Part shown: positions 1 to 13,269 of the stretch, piece by piece | How the letters are laid out: every line of letters starts with the position of its first letter | Position numbering within the stretch: the first letter of the stretch is position 1 | Assembly: GCA_002077065.1 (NCBI GenBank) | Contig: NAJO01000007.1 | Span: forward strand, 62,001 to 126,000 | Reading direction: 5' to 3' | Origin: Cryoendolithus antarcticus | Taxonomy: Eukaryota > Ascomycota > Dothideomycetes > Cladosporiales > Cladosporiaceae | DNA: 64,000 bases | Program-made: the position numbers and the translations under genes | The notes under the pieces: model-generated | Databases searched by the model: none | What the model saw: the letters and a program-made list of their open reading frames with translations, nothing else | Told to the model about the DNA's origin: nothing

Positions 1-2
1 AG

Positions 3-908
3 GAGCCGGAGCCATCACAAGCAGCACAAGCCTCTACGGCGTCAAGTCCTTTGCAATCGACTGCGCCAACGCTGAAGCCTGCGAAGCCCAGTATCGGTAA
101 TATGCGAGAGCAGCCCATCTCGACCGATGACTTTGCCGCAGCACGTGACAACGCACAGCATGCGCCGAAGGAGAGCGTCGATGATGTGCTCGCTGCACGT
201 ATGGGTGCACCAGTCAGCACTGCTGCAATTGCTAAGAAGCCGACTGGTCTAAGAAAGCCAAATACAGATATTCCGCCTCCGGTCCCAGCCCACGCGCCTC
301 CCTCGGTACCCACGACGTCTGCCACCATCAGACACATAGATGACTTCGAGTACTCGCATGGCTACGCATCCTCTCCTACTGACCCAAGAGGCGAGTCGGC
401 CATCAAAGTCGACCGGCGCCGCAGCAAGTCGGCTCTCGAAGTCTATTTGCCCACTCGTCCAGCTAAGGCCCACACCGACAATCCAGCCGTAGCCTTTAGT
501 GGTCGCGCACAGATCGTCAACGCTCCTCGCAGCAACAGTCAAAGCCGCAACGCTGGCTTTGGTCGTTCAATGAGCACACGTCAAGGGCCGCCGCCGCCGC
601 CAGTGCAAGTCCGCAACATCGCCACCAGCGCCAACACCCCGCTCCAGCACAGCCGCAACAACAGCGATCACCACGTTCCGATCTACACTGCGAATGCGAT
701 GGGCGATAGGGCAGTGGAGAGGCCGCAGGCTTTCCGAACGATGTCCGAGCAGAGCGATCAGGCGGGTGCAGGTGTGCAGAAGAAGAAGTGGTGGCGGTTT
801 AAGGGGGGCAATAACGGCGTACTGAAGACTGTCACAGACAGGAATGGCAGATCGCAGCAAGGAACGAGGGACGATGACTCGGCGGCATCGCCTGTGATTC
901 GGTACTAA
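3..908 (+). CDS. 3' part of an unknown Ser/Pro-rich protein (5' end outside window)
   Basis: The reading frame is open from the first bases of the window to the TAA at 906-908, so this is the C-terminal part of a longer gene; no convincing start codon is present. The roughly 300 visible residues are low complexity, rich in Pro, Ser, Ala and Arg, with a polyproline run near the middle and a basic, Trp-containing patch (KKKWWRFKGG) about 40 residues before the end. That patch could bind membrane or nucleic acid, but this is a guess. I do not recognise a family. Confidence is high that it is coding because the frame stays open with biased composition, and low for any function. Confidence 0.6.
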   Translation, partial: EPEPSQAAQASTASSPLQSTAPTLKPAKPSIGNMREQPISTDDFAAARDNAQHAPKESVDDVLAARMGAPVSTAAIAKKPTGLRKPNTDIPPPVPAHAPPSVPTTSATIRHIDDFEYSHGYASSPTDPRGESAIKVDRRRSKSALEVYLPTRPAKAHTDNPAVAFSGRAQIVNAPRSNSQSRNAGFGRSMSTRQGPPPPPVQVRNIATSANTPLQHSRNNSDHHVPIYTANAMGDRAVERPQAFRTMSEQSDQAGAGVQKKKWWRFKGGNNGVLKTVTDRNGRSQQGTRDDDSAASPVIRY

Positions 909-2300
909 GGCGGACGGCCGTCTTTGTGGACGAAGACGTGGTAATATTGCGTTGGGAGAAAAGCGAGTGAGCACTAATTGGGAGGAGGTCACAGCACAGC
1001 ATGGCGTAGGATGCAGCATCTGGATACGAGGGCATGACGGGATGAGTATGGGTTGCTCGGTTTCCGCGGGTGTGCTGGACTTTTTGGGAAATACCTATTT
1101 GCGCGTTCTGGCGAGGGCTGCAATTGGCAGCGTTGCACTTGTACTTTATTGGCGATGAAGAGAGCTACTGCTTGATAGAGACTATCATCATTGAAAAGCG
1201 TAATACTCTCCCTGACCGGATTAGTCTCATGTACACCTTGCAAGGTTCCCGCACATCGAGGGCTTAGTGCACGCAATAGGGCAACTAAGCTTCCGGGATC
1301 CTCCCTGCAGCGGCCCGCATGCAGCCTGCCGCTCATATGCCAGTTTCACACTTCACTCCATCTTGTCTCTCTTCATTCATAGAAAGCACGGAGCGGCCAC
1401 GGTACGTCGCTCCCTCGCACCTTCCTCGCATGTAACCTGCTGACTCATTATTCCAGTATTGACCGTTGAAGACACCCCAGACACAATATACAGCCCGATC
1501 TTGCATCTCTGCACGTAGCCGCTGCTCGCAGCCGAAACAAACCTCCCCTTGTCTCTGGGGACTTGGAGAGGTGGCTTTCACATGCAAAGATGCAGGGTCC
1601 ATGGCTGACTAACACGAACAGAGATCTGAGGTCAATGCGTCGGTTGCCTGGCTTTACATACTTGACTTCTTCACTCGATGCTCACAACCCGATCACTTCG
1701 CAACAGCATAGCAGCCCGCCCCTCCAAGTCGAGAAGCGTGTCAGCACTATAACGCACCAATGACCGAGCCTTTCTTCGATCTAGCTCTTCTCCTCCCTTG
1801 CCTTCGGGTAGGGAAGTCAGGAGTGATGCGATCCGAAACGATAGTTTTCAACCGGAAGGCGTGTTGCTCCGTTTCTTGGCTTCGGGGATGTGGGTGGTAA
1901 GGACTGCTGTTAAGAAGCTCATTGAGGAAGTGGGTGTTGATGTGGGCAAGTCGAGGGAGATTCATGTCCGGTGATGATGAAAGAATCATAAGTCAAAATT
2001 GCAGGCAGCCGGCTCTTGACTGCTCTCTCTCGTAAGAGAGGGGTGGGAAGGGGTTCTGGTTGTCGGTGAGAATTATGAGAGCTGATCTGAGGACCATGAT
2101 TATACAGAAGAGAGTACGAACTCGGCGACGGTGGTCATAGGGCACTAATACTACCTATGTGAACTGACTACACCTTCATTGCTACTCAAGTCTTCTCCTG
2201 CGGTACCTTCGTAGCTGGACGCTCTCACCCAACTGAGTTTGCATCATATCGCTTTCGTTCCTTAGTATTATTTCCTGTCGCCCACAACCCATGCCCTGCA
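909..2300. other. Intergenic, no gene seen
   Basis: This stretch lies between two convergent genes. The short frames here lack ATG starts, splice continuity or recognisable composition. A small perfect hairpin (CTCTCT, loop CGTA, AGAGAG) lies at 2025-2040. I see nothing else. Confidence 0.5.
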
Positions 2301-3588
2301 TCACCTTGAATCTCTCCACCCTCCTGTCCCCGGAATGACAACACAACCCGATCCACACCTCTCATGGCCACAAACCAACTTGGCACAAACCTCCTGTTCG
2401 ACGATCGTGTGACCCTCACACTTGCAGCAAGTCCAGCGCTTGCACCACTGCCACGGTACATGAGGGCGGGAGCTAGCCGAGAGGGTGGAGATCCATTGCA
2501 GGGCTGGCGGTTGCTCGGAATTGTGAATGGGAGGAAAGAGGCGGACCGTAGCTCGCGTGACCTTGAGGGGAGTGATGAGAGAGGAGGGGGAGGGGAGAGC
2601 GGTGAGAGCTTGAGAAGCGTCACCTGGAAGGGACAGCGAGGAGGATGAAGAGTCGCCATCTGGGTCGCTGTCATCGTCGTCGTCGTCGGCGTTGTCTTTC
2701 TTAGGCTTATCGTTGCCAACAGTGAACGTGGCACCTGTATCGGTGTTAGCATCTACATCAGGTGACTGCGGGTCTTCTGCGATGTGGCTCACCTTTCGAC
2801 TTCGGCCGCAGCACCATGGTGCTGTGCGCCCTCACCATAGGCTCTGGCGCAGCAAGCTCGTCTTCAGACTTCTTGCGCTTGAGCTCTCCGACGTCAATGG
2901 CTGCGTTGACCTTCGTGATCGCCAGCGGCCGTGGATAGGCACTGGGGTTCCTCTCGGCTTCACCTGGTTTCTTCTTCTCGGTGTTGGTGATCCCAGATTC
3001 CACGGAGCTAGCATACGAGTCAATTCTCTCCTGCCTCCTGGTCTGCGACCGCGTGGCTCGTCGTCTGCAGTCAGAAGTCGTGTCCTCACCGCTGTCAATC
3101 GACGAGGTTCGTTGCGAAGGTGGCTCAGCGCTTCGGCTCCGCCTGTCAACACCACCGCTGCCGCTTATCATATCGAATTGCACGCCATCGATGGTGAGAG
3201 AAGGATTCGAAGTGTTCGGTACATCTGCAGTTGGAGAGATTGCATCATCAAGCGAAATCGTCCGATTTACCTCCCCAAACTCCTCGGTGAACGCAGTTGC
3301 TTTACCAGGCGGGCTTGGGGATGTCTTTGGAGGCGTGACCAGCGATGGGATCCGTGAGATAGGTGAGCGGTTCTTGTAGCGCTCTAGCAAAGATTTCGAA
3401 GGTGAAGTCCGCACAGCTTCTGGTTGCTGTGGCATGACGAGTTGCTGTGGTGGAGGAGGCGCATCGGTGAGATCGTGCTTATCTGGCACTGGCGGCGGCA
3501 TGTTCTTTGGCGACGGCGGCAATGGCTTCTTGCGGGGGCTACGTGAGGTCGAGCGCTTGCTCAGGCGCTTGCGGATATTGATTGCCAT
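2301..3588 (-). CDS. Hypothetical protein with basic N-terminus and C-terminal Cys/His motif
   Basis: The gene has two exons: 3588-2793 and 2734-2301. The 58-nt intron has a GTGAGC donor, a perfect TGCTAAC branch site and an ACAG acceptor, and it joins the frames in phase 1 to give 409 residues. The N-terminus is very basic and Ser/Pro rich (MAINIRKRLSKRS). The middle is disordered, with an acidic Asp/Ser run just after the splice. The C-terminus carries WTCCKC followed by a spaced Cys, then CGHERCGSGC. This W-x-C-x2-C ... C-G-H-x2-C-x2-C arrangement recurs in many uncharacterised fungal proteins and probably binds zinc (inference). The ATG at 3588 was chosen because the longer frame upstream begins only with TTG. 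Confidence 0.75.
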
Positions 3589-4012
3589 GCTTGCGATGAC
3601 TGATATCGTATGGTGCCGGCGCTGGCGATGCCAATCTTGCTGTAGCGATGAGAAACTGGATATTAGGCAACAATGGGTATCAATGGGTATCGACGGCGGA
3701 ACCAATGCCGAAATAACGTGCTCTTCTTCCAAAGAAATCAAGGCAAAGACGAATTGAGGAAGGCGCGACCAAGAGATGAAGACTCTTACTACAGCAAAGC
3801 TCGTACACTCACCTCCACATTGTCCTTAGCTGCAACAATGCAATCTCCGATAGCTTCCACAATCATTGATCGGTCTAGACCAGCATGATCGCAGAAGCAT
3901 AGACGTGTGATAGCAAGCAGGGACGGAGAGGTGTCAGGGGATTGAGTCAGAACGAGAACTTCTCTCATGTCACGTCGCTGTGATTCCTACCTATCGGGTC
4001 ATTCGTAGTGAC
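3589..4012. other. Intergenic between two minus-strand genes
   Basis: This contains the promoter side of the Cys-rich protein gene and the 3' flank of the MGST3-like gene. No further coding signal was seen. Confidence 0.5.
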
Positions 4013-4702
4013 CTATATCACCATTTTCACTCCCATCCATCCCACCATTCCGATCAAGCCCGCCTGGAACAGCCAGAAAGTCAGACCATACAGTCGGCCC
4101 TGGCCCTTGTCGTGGTTCGGGCTCGTGTATCCCACGGCGTAGAATATGCGCGAGACGTTCCAACCGAGACCCATGATGGCGGCTGTGACAGGGAAGCGAA
4201 GACCAGCGATAAGCATTGCGATGGTGAAAGCGGGCATGTTCTCCAGGAAGTTGCCTATGATGGTCAGCACTGTACCCATGGCCATCTTCCGAACCTCCAA
4301 AAAGGCCAACGCTCCCATGCTCCCCGCCGAAGTAACACCCTCAGAAGCAGCCTTGTGTCAACTAACCATGTGCTCTTTGCGCGCAGTTGAAGAGGTACAT
4401 CTTCTTCTTCTCGTCCCCCGACGCAGCCTTCATGTCATTGCTCTCGGCGTATGCCTGCGGGTATGGAATCTTCGCCGCCTTGCGAAAGCCACCGACGCGT
4501 ACTCCATGCCAGCTGCTGGACTATGTTCCTGTCAGAACGTCGTCCCGATCAATGACATGGCCATACGAACGAAGAGGGTGAATGTCGCCGTGAGGAGGAC
4601 GTAGCTGGAATCGGTCGATCAGTAACACTCTTCACGTAGCAGGTGGATCGACGGTGCAGCTTACCCATACTCCACAGGGAGGGTGAGTGCGAGCGCTGCC
4701 AT
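4013..4702 (-). CDS. MGST3: Microsomal glutathione S-transferase 3-like (MAPEG family) membrane protein
   Basis: Four exons were assembled by hand: 4702-4665, 4604-4571, 4520-4367 and 4254-4013, giving 155 residues, the normal length for the family. The starting peptide MAALALTLPVEYGYVLLTATFTLF is one membrane helix. Exon 3 supplies the cytosolic segment WHGVRVGGFRKAAKIPYP and the family signature FNCAQRAHG. Exon 4 continues NFLENMP and two or three hydrophobic helices (MLIAGLRFP; LGWNVSRIFYAVGYTS). MAPEG proteins are trimeric ER or mitochondrial-membrane enzymes with glutathione transferase and peroxidase activity. The first two exons are only 38 and 34 nt. The second intron uses an unusual GTTCGT donor, chosen because it alone keeps the frame and aligns with the family. 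Confidence 0.85.
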
Positions 4703-5457
4703 GACTGTGAGGTTGAAAGGGATGGGAGTGGTCAGGGTTCCTTGAGGTTCCGAAGTGCTTTAAAGTCTATGCCATGACTATTGTCTTTCATGTGCGCACT
4801 CTAGCGCCAGGCCTCGGAGTTCAATCCATCTCCTTTCCCGACCGTTGTGACGGCTCCCCCTACCTACCGTCTTGTGGGTCTCCACCTAATGCTCACGCTC
4901 ACGCGCCCGAAGGCTGAGCTTGTGGATGCGAATCGCACCATGCCATCGAGCGAGAGGCTTTGAGCATTGCTGCTTGGCCGCCAGGTGCAAATGATCGTTC
5001 AGCATGGCACAAGTTGCCGTCCGTATCTGATGGTGCGGACATTCGCAGGATCCATGACCTGAAGGAGATCCTCGTATTTATCGCAATAAATACATTCGGG
5101 CACAAGTACAACAGGAAGTGAGGTCTTTATGCCTGGGGAATGCTACAATGCAAGCAAGCACGCAATAGCATGTCAGACGGATGGAACCGATGCGGTGCTG
5201 ATCCTTCGGCCGAACTCACCACCCGCCCATCTTCTCCAGACCTGGCTCAAAAACACTCCTTTGAAACCCTGGTGCCGATCAATACAGTTGCTACGACTCT
5301 AGTTCTAGGCCGTCTAAGTTATCTCCTCGATCCATGCATCATGTCTCGTAGCTTCATTCCGTCATGCTCTGCCCGCGGATCAATCCGGCAAGCTCATCAA
5401 TCATACAACCCTGGCGTTGCCAGCAACCACTCTTGGCCAGTCCCGCAAAGACTTCCC
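4703..5457. other. Intergenic (promoter of MGST3-like gene; 3' flank of ubiquitin protease)
   Basis: Both neighbours read leftward. No coding frame with an ATG and family character, and no RNA gene, was recognised. Confidence 0.5.
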
Positions 5458-8400
5458 TCACATCTGCTCATCCTCCGTGACAAAGTCATCAGTACTCTCC
5501 TCGAACGCATCTTCTTCATCGTCCACCATTCCGCCAAGATCCCACTCGTTCAGATCTTTCAAGGCAGTCGCCAGCTCTCGCACCGCAGCCTTGGCGTCCT
5601 CCCGCTCATTGTCCATTTCATCGCTCAGCCGGACGAGATTCCCCTCATTGTTGCGCACGATATGCTCCCTGTACCTCCTGCACAAATTGACGAGCCGCCT
5701 AAGGTAGCCGTGCGACTCTTGCAGTGCATTGAGCATAGCAGTCCATCGGCTACGCTCTTCGCTGCCGGCTGCGGCGATATTCAGTAGTAGCCTGGCGCAA
5801 TCGATCGAGAAGCCGCGGATCTCGGTTGCGCGCTGGACGTCCAATGTTGAGCCTGCGACCTCGCCTTCGACAGTAAGTGGCGTGGCGTCAAAGACGTGCT
5901 CTTTCAGCCAGCTCTCCGTCCTCTTAGCCGAGCGGGAGGCGGGATTCAGCCAGTCTTTGACCCAAGATGGGAAGGTATCGAGCACAGTGTGAGGGATCAC
6001 TGGATTGACCAACCTGAGGAAGTCTAGCATGTCCTTCCGAGGCACGGGCTCGTTATTCAGCACCTCTTCAAACAAGTTGGTCATGAGCACAGTAGCTTCT
6101 TGGCCTTCGCCGATCGTGTTAGCATAGGCTGCGAGCATGAAGTACAGCGAATGCGTCAACGCTCGACCCGAACGGACGCAAGTTAGCAGCGAATGTTGGA
6201 CCGCCTCCCCGATCCGCCAGTCAGCTCCTGATGCACACAGTGTCCTTACAAGTTTGGCGCCATGATGAGTGTCGATACTGTCGTACTCGTAGCCATCGTC
6301 TGTCGCAGCCAGCATCCAGGGCAAGATCGAGTCACGGCCCATGTTAACAGCCTTGACCAATTGCTGGGCGCCTCGGTATTTGCCGCCGTCCTCGTAATCG
6401 TCCAGATCTGCGAAGAGCTCGGGGACGGAGAAAACGCACGAAAGAAATTCGAAGAGAGGTCGCATTGTGACCTTGCGTTTCTTCATTGCCGCAAACAGCG
6501 CCAGGTGGCGATTACGCATACCTTGGTGGTTAGGAACCGCCATGACTTCGAAGATGTATGCGCAGTACTTGCTGTTGACGATGAGTGCCAGCTCCTCGCT
6601 CCCCATCATAGCGATATCGTACGCTATCGAGAAGAAGTCAAGCCACTTCCCATAGAAGGCGTCCAACGATGTGGATATGATGCGTGAGTGGCTTTCGGCG
6701 ATGCGTTTGAGCACCGTGGGATATTCCTCCCGGTAATGATCCCGTACCTGACCGATGCAGTGCTTCAATAACTCGCGAATGGTGGTCAAATGTCCTTGGG
6801 CGATCATTCTCATGATCTGGGGAAAGAAGTCATCGTCATCGCATATGCAGACCAGCAACTCGCGAGCTAAACACGGCTGGGACTGCTTCAGCACCGCGAG
6901 CAGCTCCTTGAGCTTGTCAGGTTCTTTCTCAGTGAAGAGAACGTGCACCAGATATGCGAAGATGAACCTGGCAAGCTCGCGGTCGATATCCGAGGGTACC
7001 CGAGGCTCCTCTATGTCACGCCTGGAGCCGGCAGAGGTGGGTGAGCCTTCAAGAGCGTCATCAGCGGCGGGCGTGAGCACGCGCGAGTCGACATCCTTGC
7101 AAATGCTGATGGCAAGATTGTGGAAGTCCCCATTGAAGACCTGGAAAATACTGTGCCGCCACTTGTTTGACGTGCGGACGTTCTTTGCAAGCTCATCGGG
7201 GAGTTGCACGAGAGGCATGACGAAGTCTCGCATAGTCGGACTGCAGCGATCTGATGCTCTCAGCTGGTACGCTTGTTCCATGGAGGTGGCACGTTGATAG
7301 AAGAGAACGTAGCCGTTGTGCGTGCGATCTTGGCCACCGAAGCATTCGTTCTGCACTTCCTGGAAACCACCGGCTTCGCGAGCTTGGTGATCTTCGAGGC
7401 GTACCCATCGGGGCATGTGCGAAACTTCGTAGCCTCGCACACGCACGTATGACCAGTAGTGGCCAAAGCTTAGCACACCCGCATGTACAATAACACCGAC
7501 AAGCTTGAAGACGTCCGGCTGGATGGCGGCTGCTTCGTCCTCTAGATGCGCGCGCTGGTATCGAGCCAGATCGATCTCCTCGGGGAACTCAAAGTGGTCG
7601 TTGATCTTGGACTCCTGGCCCAGCATGTCGTAGGTGAAGCGTTTGAGGCAGATAGTGAGGTGGTCAGGGGCCTGCTCAACGCATGTGCGCTTCATTGCGT
7701 CCACGAGCTTGCCACCGTTGTCACTATCACACGACATGCACTTGTACTTGTTTGCACCTTGCATTGGCTCGCCTTGCACAAACTCTGCAAAGCTCTCAGC
7801 GAGTGAAGACTTGTTCTGCACAGTCAAAGAGAGATCACTAAACGTCTCTTTGCGTGAGGAAACATGGCCGCATGATCCTTGGATCTGGGTGATGAGTGTG
7901 CCTGAAAATAGCTGGTTGAGTTGCGTTTTGGCCTCAGCCGTCGGCATCTCGGACTCGAGCCTGCTAAGTAGTTCGGTGTAGAAGCCGTGGACGTCATCTT
8001 GCACATCGGTAGATACACCAAGGTGTTTTGCCAGGTGGTATGTCTCGACCTGAGGAATGTCTTCTATTTGCAGCTGTGCGAAGAGCTGTTTCAACTGACA
8101 CAACAGGCCTTGCTTAGCAGGGTCCGAGATCGTCATGTCGATGATGAACTTGCGGAAGTAGATGTTTGCGAACAACTGCTGCAAGAGAGAGTTCATGTAG
8201 CATGTCATCCCGAGATTGCTGAGACCGGCCGGTGCAGTCGGGTTTCGAATCCAGGCATCGTGAGGGAACATGCCCGGGTCGCGGCCTGTTCTGTCGAGCA
8301 CCGATGTGAGACGCCGAAGCAGCCAGGAGTGGTCGTCTGCAGATGCTATGGTTTTCCGTACAATCTCGAGAGCGAACGCACGTGAGCTGGTGTTGAACAG

Positions 8401-11400
8401 TGGTCGGACTTGCGGGTTAACTTGTGTCAGATCAGGCGAGGTAACATCACCTTCGGGACAGTTGCCGACCTGCTCTGCAGTGGGTGATGGTTGCCCGCGT
8501 AACGCAAGGCCAGGCAGAGGAAGGGCTTTGCGACCGCAGGGATCGGAGTCGGCCGACGAAGACTCATCAGGACTAGGAAAGAGCAAGCAACGCACCAAAT
8601 CGAGCGCGAGCTGCCCCAACGCCAGAGGCTTCTTGAAGCTTTTCAAAACGTCGATGGCACCGCTGAGAAGTTCAAGGAGGTTGTTGAAGGTAAAGTCCGC
8701 GATCGGGAGGTCGGAGGTCTCGCTATGTTCATACTGCCAAACCTGGGCAGTGAGGACTTCGATAAGCTCGCGAACATCTCCCTCGTCAGGTGCAGAGCCG
8801 TATGCAGACAACATTGCATCGTGGCAGACGCCAAAGAACGGGCGTGTTATGGCGTCAGTGATGAGTGCTCTAGGAAGAAGCGTTCGTACAGTACGCAAGT
8901 ATGCCCCCGAGACGGCTTCAGGGTCTTCCTTGCAGAAATCTCGCATTAGAGTGGCGACTTCCGAGCTCACGTTCACATCGCTGCACAGAAGTACTTTGGC
9001 GTGAATATCGACGAACTCCTGAGTGTCAACAATGTCGTGCCAGATATTTTCCGTCCGCGCTACTTGTTTGAGTACTGTGTATGCAAGCTTGACCAGAGAG
9101 ACATGACGCGCAGGTGGGGCTGCGACTGTCCGCGCTGGCATGGCGTCGAGAGTCACACGCATGATGTCCAACAGGCGCATTGCCAGTCTTGTTGGCTCGG
9201 TGAGATATGGCGGAGGCGGACTGTTCGGTGGTCGCTCTGTGTCGCGGTCAGCTGCACGGTACCTTCTAAAGTCTGGTGTTCCCAACACACCTTGCAGGAA
9301 CCCGAGCAAGCCAGGTAGCAGCCGGAAGAGAAGGTCAGAAGACAGTGCCTGTATGTCGACGAAGAGCAACTCGGCTAGCACCCTGCAACCGTGCATGATG
9401 AATCGTGGATCGGCGACGCCAATCTTATTGCAGTCTTTCAAATGGATAGTCAAGACATGGACGGAGTACATGGTGTACCATGGCTTCTCAGAAGGGAAAA
9501 GTGCAGTTATGGGGATCGTTGGGTCTGTGACCTGGTGTCTCTTGCTCGCTGGAGGAGGCACGCGTGACAGGAAGTCGAAAACCTGTACGACCAGTCAGTA
9601 AGCTCATCGCATACAGATATATTGATAGACGACACACCTTCTCAGCAACGCCACTTGAGGCACCTAGTAATGCCTCAAGCTCGCTAAAGTTCAGGAGGAT
9701 CTCTTCCTCTACCGCATTGCCTGCCGCAAAGACTTTGACAAAGTCACACTCATAGGTGTACCTTGGCTGAATGTTGATCAGTGTCTTGTTGCCAATGGTC
9801 GCTTCTTCCAAGGTCTGCGCAGTGATGTCGCTCAAGCAAGTCTTCGTGCTGTGCCGCACGATATTGTGCTCCATAGTGCCAGTGAGGGACCGGAGAAAGT
9901 CGTCAAGCTCACCGATAGTGCAGTCTTTGCGCGCCTTGATAACTTGTTTCTTCGGATGGCTCTGAGGACCAAAGATATCAATGGTAAAAGTGATGAACTC
10001 ATCCGACACACCACCTTCAAGCAGGACGTGTGTAGACCCGCCAGGAGGTCTTTGTGCTGGTGCAATGCTGTGATAGTGTATCGTCTCTAATAAGCCCACA
10101 CTTCGCTGCAACAGCAGATCCGAGCTCTCGTCACTCGCTGATGTACGCAGGTCCGGCAGGGTGTTAATAAGTTTCCGAGTCCAGTCGGCTTGTCGTGCAG
10201 TGTACAGCGTCAGGTCCGGTACGAGCGCGTCGCGGGTAGTCTTGCTGAAAAGGAATTGGCTGATCGCCGCGACCGCTGCGGAAGAGACAACGAGGTTAGG
10301 TGTTGTCAGCGCAAATCGCATGAGCTGTTGCCAGGATACAGTGCCGAAGACGATGTCTGGCTCTCCCACGGACAATTCTTGGTGATGCGTGAGCACCCGA
10401 TTCTCCAAGAAGGTAACCAAGCCGGGCGTTGCATGCTCAGCAGAGAGCTGCGGCAAATACTTCTCTATGCATCGCTCGAATAAAGCTGTAATACTCTCCG
10501 GATGACACGTGGCTTTGGACGTGCGGGTGAACAGATTGAGCGCATCTTCGCGTGCCTGGCTGTTGAGTGCGCGATCCCCGATTGTATACGACCACAAACG
10601 CTCCTCCAAGTCTGGCGCTTGGTAGTCCTCGACAAGCCCGATGAGATGCAAGAGCACATCCAGACGGATGTTGATGGCTTCCCTCGGACTGAAGCAGCCC
10701 AATTGCGCTTCACTTGATTTGCTGACGAAGGCGGTCAGCACTTCGAGCGCTGAGTCGACCGAGATCATCTCCAGAATCAGCTTCCCCTCCTCGGGGGTGG
10801 GTGGTTCCAGAAATTGCAACAAAGTGTCCAGGCTACTTGTTGCGTGTTCGTCGTTATTTATGATGCTCTTGATCCAGGTCTCGTAAAATCGTGTGCGGTC
10901 CGCCAACGAGTACGGTGGTACAGTCAGCGTTCGAATCTGATCGACCGCAGCCAGCCGTAAGAGGGTCCTCGACTCCGAAGGTGGGTCGGAATCGAGACGC
11001 TTCAGCACTGCGTAGCATATTCTCGGGGGCTCCATGCGCACTGCCGGCGAGTTGACATACTCCACTTTCGTGCGCAGACAGTACAAAGCGTCCACAAAGA
11101 AGCGCAACGCGTGACTGCCCAGATCGGCTGCCGATGTATCCGGGTATTTCTTGAGCATGTACACGATCTGGTCGGCGGCAACGTATTTCAGCATTTCCTG
11201 CAGAACGTCGAAGGAAGCTTTGACGAATTCAGCCTCGACGCTGGTAGTACAAGCACGCCAGATGACATCCGTCTCATGGTCGGTATAAGTGTTTGTCGCT
11301 GCGAGGAAGGCTACGACACTGGCGCATTCCTTCACTAAACTGGCGTGCGAGTCGACACTGAATATGTAGCCGATGAAATTGCCGGTACGCAGTAGTCGAG

Positions 11401-12847
11401 CGAGGTGTTGCAACACTGGATGTGAAGGATTTGCGTCATGCGCCGCATGAGCTGCCTTGAGTGTTTCGGTCAACGCGACAATTCCCTTGCTGCGGATATC
11501 CAAGATGTCGGTCGAGACATAGCCTTTGAGCACGTGTAGCAGCCACTCGTACATGACCAGCTCAGAGAGTGTCGGCAGATCACCATCGCTGATGTCTTGC
11601 ACCTTCCAGGCAACGCTCGTTGCGCTCGATGCTTCACCATCAGCTTCAAGTGTCGGACTGCAGCACACCTGGTAGAGCCCAAGTGCAGAGTCCATGCTTC
11701 GAGGCTTGATCGCGGTCGACAACAAGGCTGTGATTTGGTGAATCAGTCGAACGTGAAAGTCGCCTGGGAGTGCCCTGGGATGCTTCTGGCAGATCGTTGG
11801 GACCACGAAGGTGTTGACTGATTTGAGCAATTCCTCAACTTGCGAACGGCTTTCACTGGCCTGAAAGGCGTCACCTGCTTGCTTCATAGTTTCGACGGAG
11901 ACCGTGATAGCGCTGGAGATGATTGGCCATGGATCCGTGAACTCGCGAGGCCCCGAGCTGAGGACTAGTAACACAGTGTTGAGTGATGTGACGTTGCTGG
12001 TCGCTGAGGTCAGCAACTTGTGTAAAGTATTGCCTCGCACCTCAGCCATGTCGGTGATGCGATTGAATCGAAGGTACCTGCCCACCGTTGTCAAAGGATC
12101 AAGCAATCTGGCCAGTATGGTGACATACGCGCCGAGCGGCAGCTGCTGCTGGCCGGCGTTCGAAGGTCGGACAGAGTCGCGGCGCGCCATGACGCCGTCT
12201 AGTATGCCGGGTAGCAATGAGACCATGCGGATGCTGAGTTGTGCGAGTGCATCAAACATCTGCGCGACGTGGTGGCGAAGCTCGAAGATTTTCGTCTTGT
12301 CCAGCGTATCGGGTTCGAACAGGTCGGTAGCGTCGAAGAACTTCAGCACCACGTCTGCGATCCAACCAAAGAACCGCTGTTCTTGGATGTATCGAAGCTT
12401 CCACGTTCGTGGGTCGTGCTCCGTGTTTACGACATGAGTATACAGCCATTCCGTGAATCGGACGAAAGCGTGCGGGAGGCTGTAGTCTGATCGAAGTCAA
12501 TAAGGCTGGAGGGCCGGCACAAAAGGTTGATGGCAACACTTACGAGTACTATCGAGCCATTCGACCAACGCTGTAAGCTGTCTATCGACCGACACATAGT
12601 TGGGAAGAATGTCGAAAGTGTCGCTGAAGTTCGTCGTCGCCATCCCGTCGTCGTCGTCCTCGATGACAATTGCGTTGCCAGCATCGGTGTCGATGTCTTC
12701 TGGATCAAACACCTCGATGACAGGATCGTTCTCTTCGCTCATTCGCTGTCGTTTGCGCGCCAGGGAGTCGTCACTGTCGGCGGCATGATTCCGCTCGGGT
12801 GTGGCGACAGAGACGCTTGGTGAAGGTGACTTATTTGCTAACGCCAT
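5458..12847 (-). CDS. Very large ubiquitin C-terminal hydrolase (USP family, about 2,425 aa)
   Basis: Three exons (12847-12544, 12486-9638, 9582-5458) are separated by 57- and 55-nt introns with CTGAC-type branch sites, and all phases agree. The catalytic USP domain lies near residues 1500-1810. Its Cys box is GLSNLGMTCYMNSLLQQL (Cys about 1512), followed by a CMSC zinc-ribbon half site, LTICLKRFTYD, the His box GHYWSYVR (His about 1759) and NGYVLFYQR. Long alpha-helical repeat-like regions flank the domain on both sides, as in the USP9X/USP24/USP34 class and in fungal members with a DUF3517 region. The N-terminus is acidic (DPEDIDTDAG; IVIEDDDDG) with a basic RKRQR patch suggesting nuclear access. 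The C-terminus is acidic (DDEEDAFEE). Substrates are unknown. The family assignment is firm; orthology to a named fungal enzyme is not. Confidence 0.93.
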
Positions 12848-13269
12848 GTCGAAGGCGCAAAGTAGCAAGCAATATCGCTAGATCATGCGCCGATAAGCAT
12901 AGCCGTGCACCGCACTGCGGTTGTGATATGCGCCGTTTGTTGTGTGTGCAGTAGTGGATGTCTTAGATCGACTGCACAAGGCTGGAAGGTCCGTGACCTG
13001 GTACAATGTGAAGTGCAGTCAAGGCAACAACGAGGCAGGCTCGATGTACCCCGCCAAGAACGTGCCAGTCAAAGGCGATCACATGCACCAGATTCACTGA
13101 CTGCGCCTGCGCCTGTGGAGGTTCACTGACTGCGCCTTGAGGCTACTGACATAAAAGTTCGAAACGCGTCCGGTAGAGCGCGTTCACTTTAGCGTTGGTA
13201 GGCGGGAGCTGACAGCTTGGGGGACAGGGGAATTTGGCGTAGGGAAGGCCCGCAATTCGTCACTGCGGA

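Noticed and set aside
13093..13137. 16-bp direct repeat TTCACTGACTGCGCCT as part of a mobile element
   Set aside because: Two short copies with no terminal repeats, target-site duplication or coding remnant; noted only as a local duplication.
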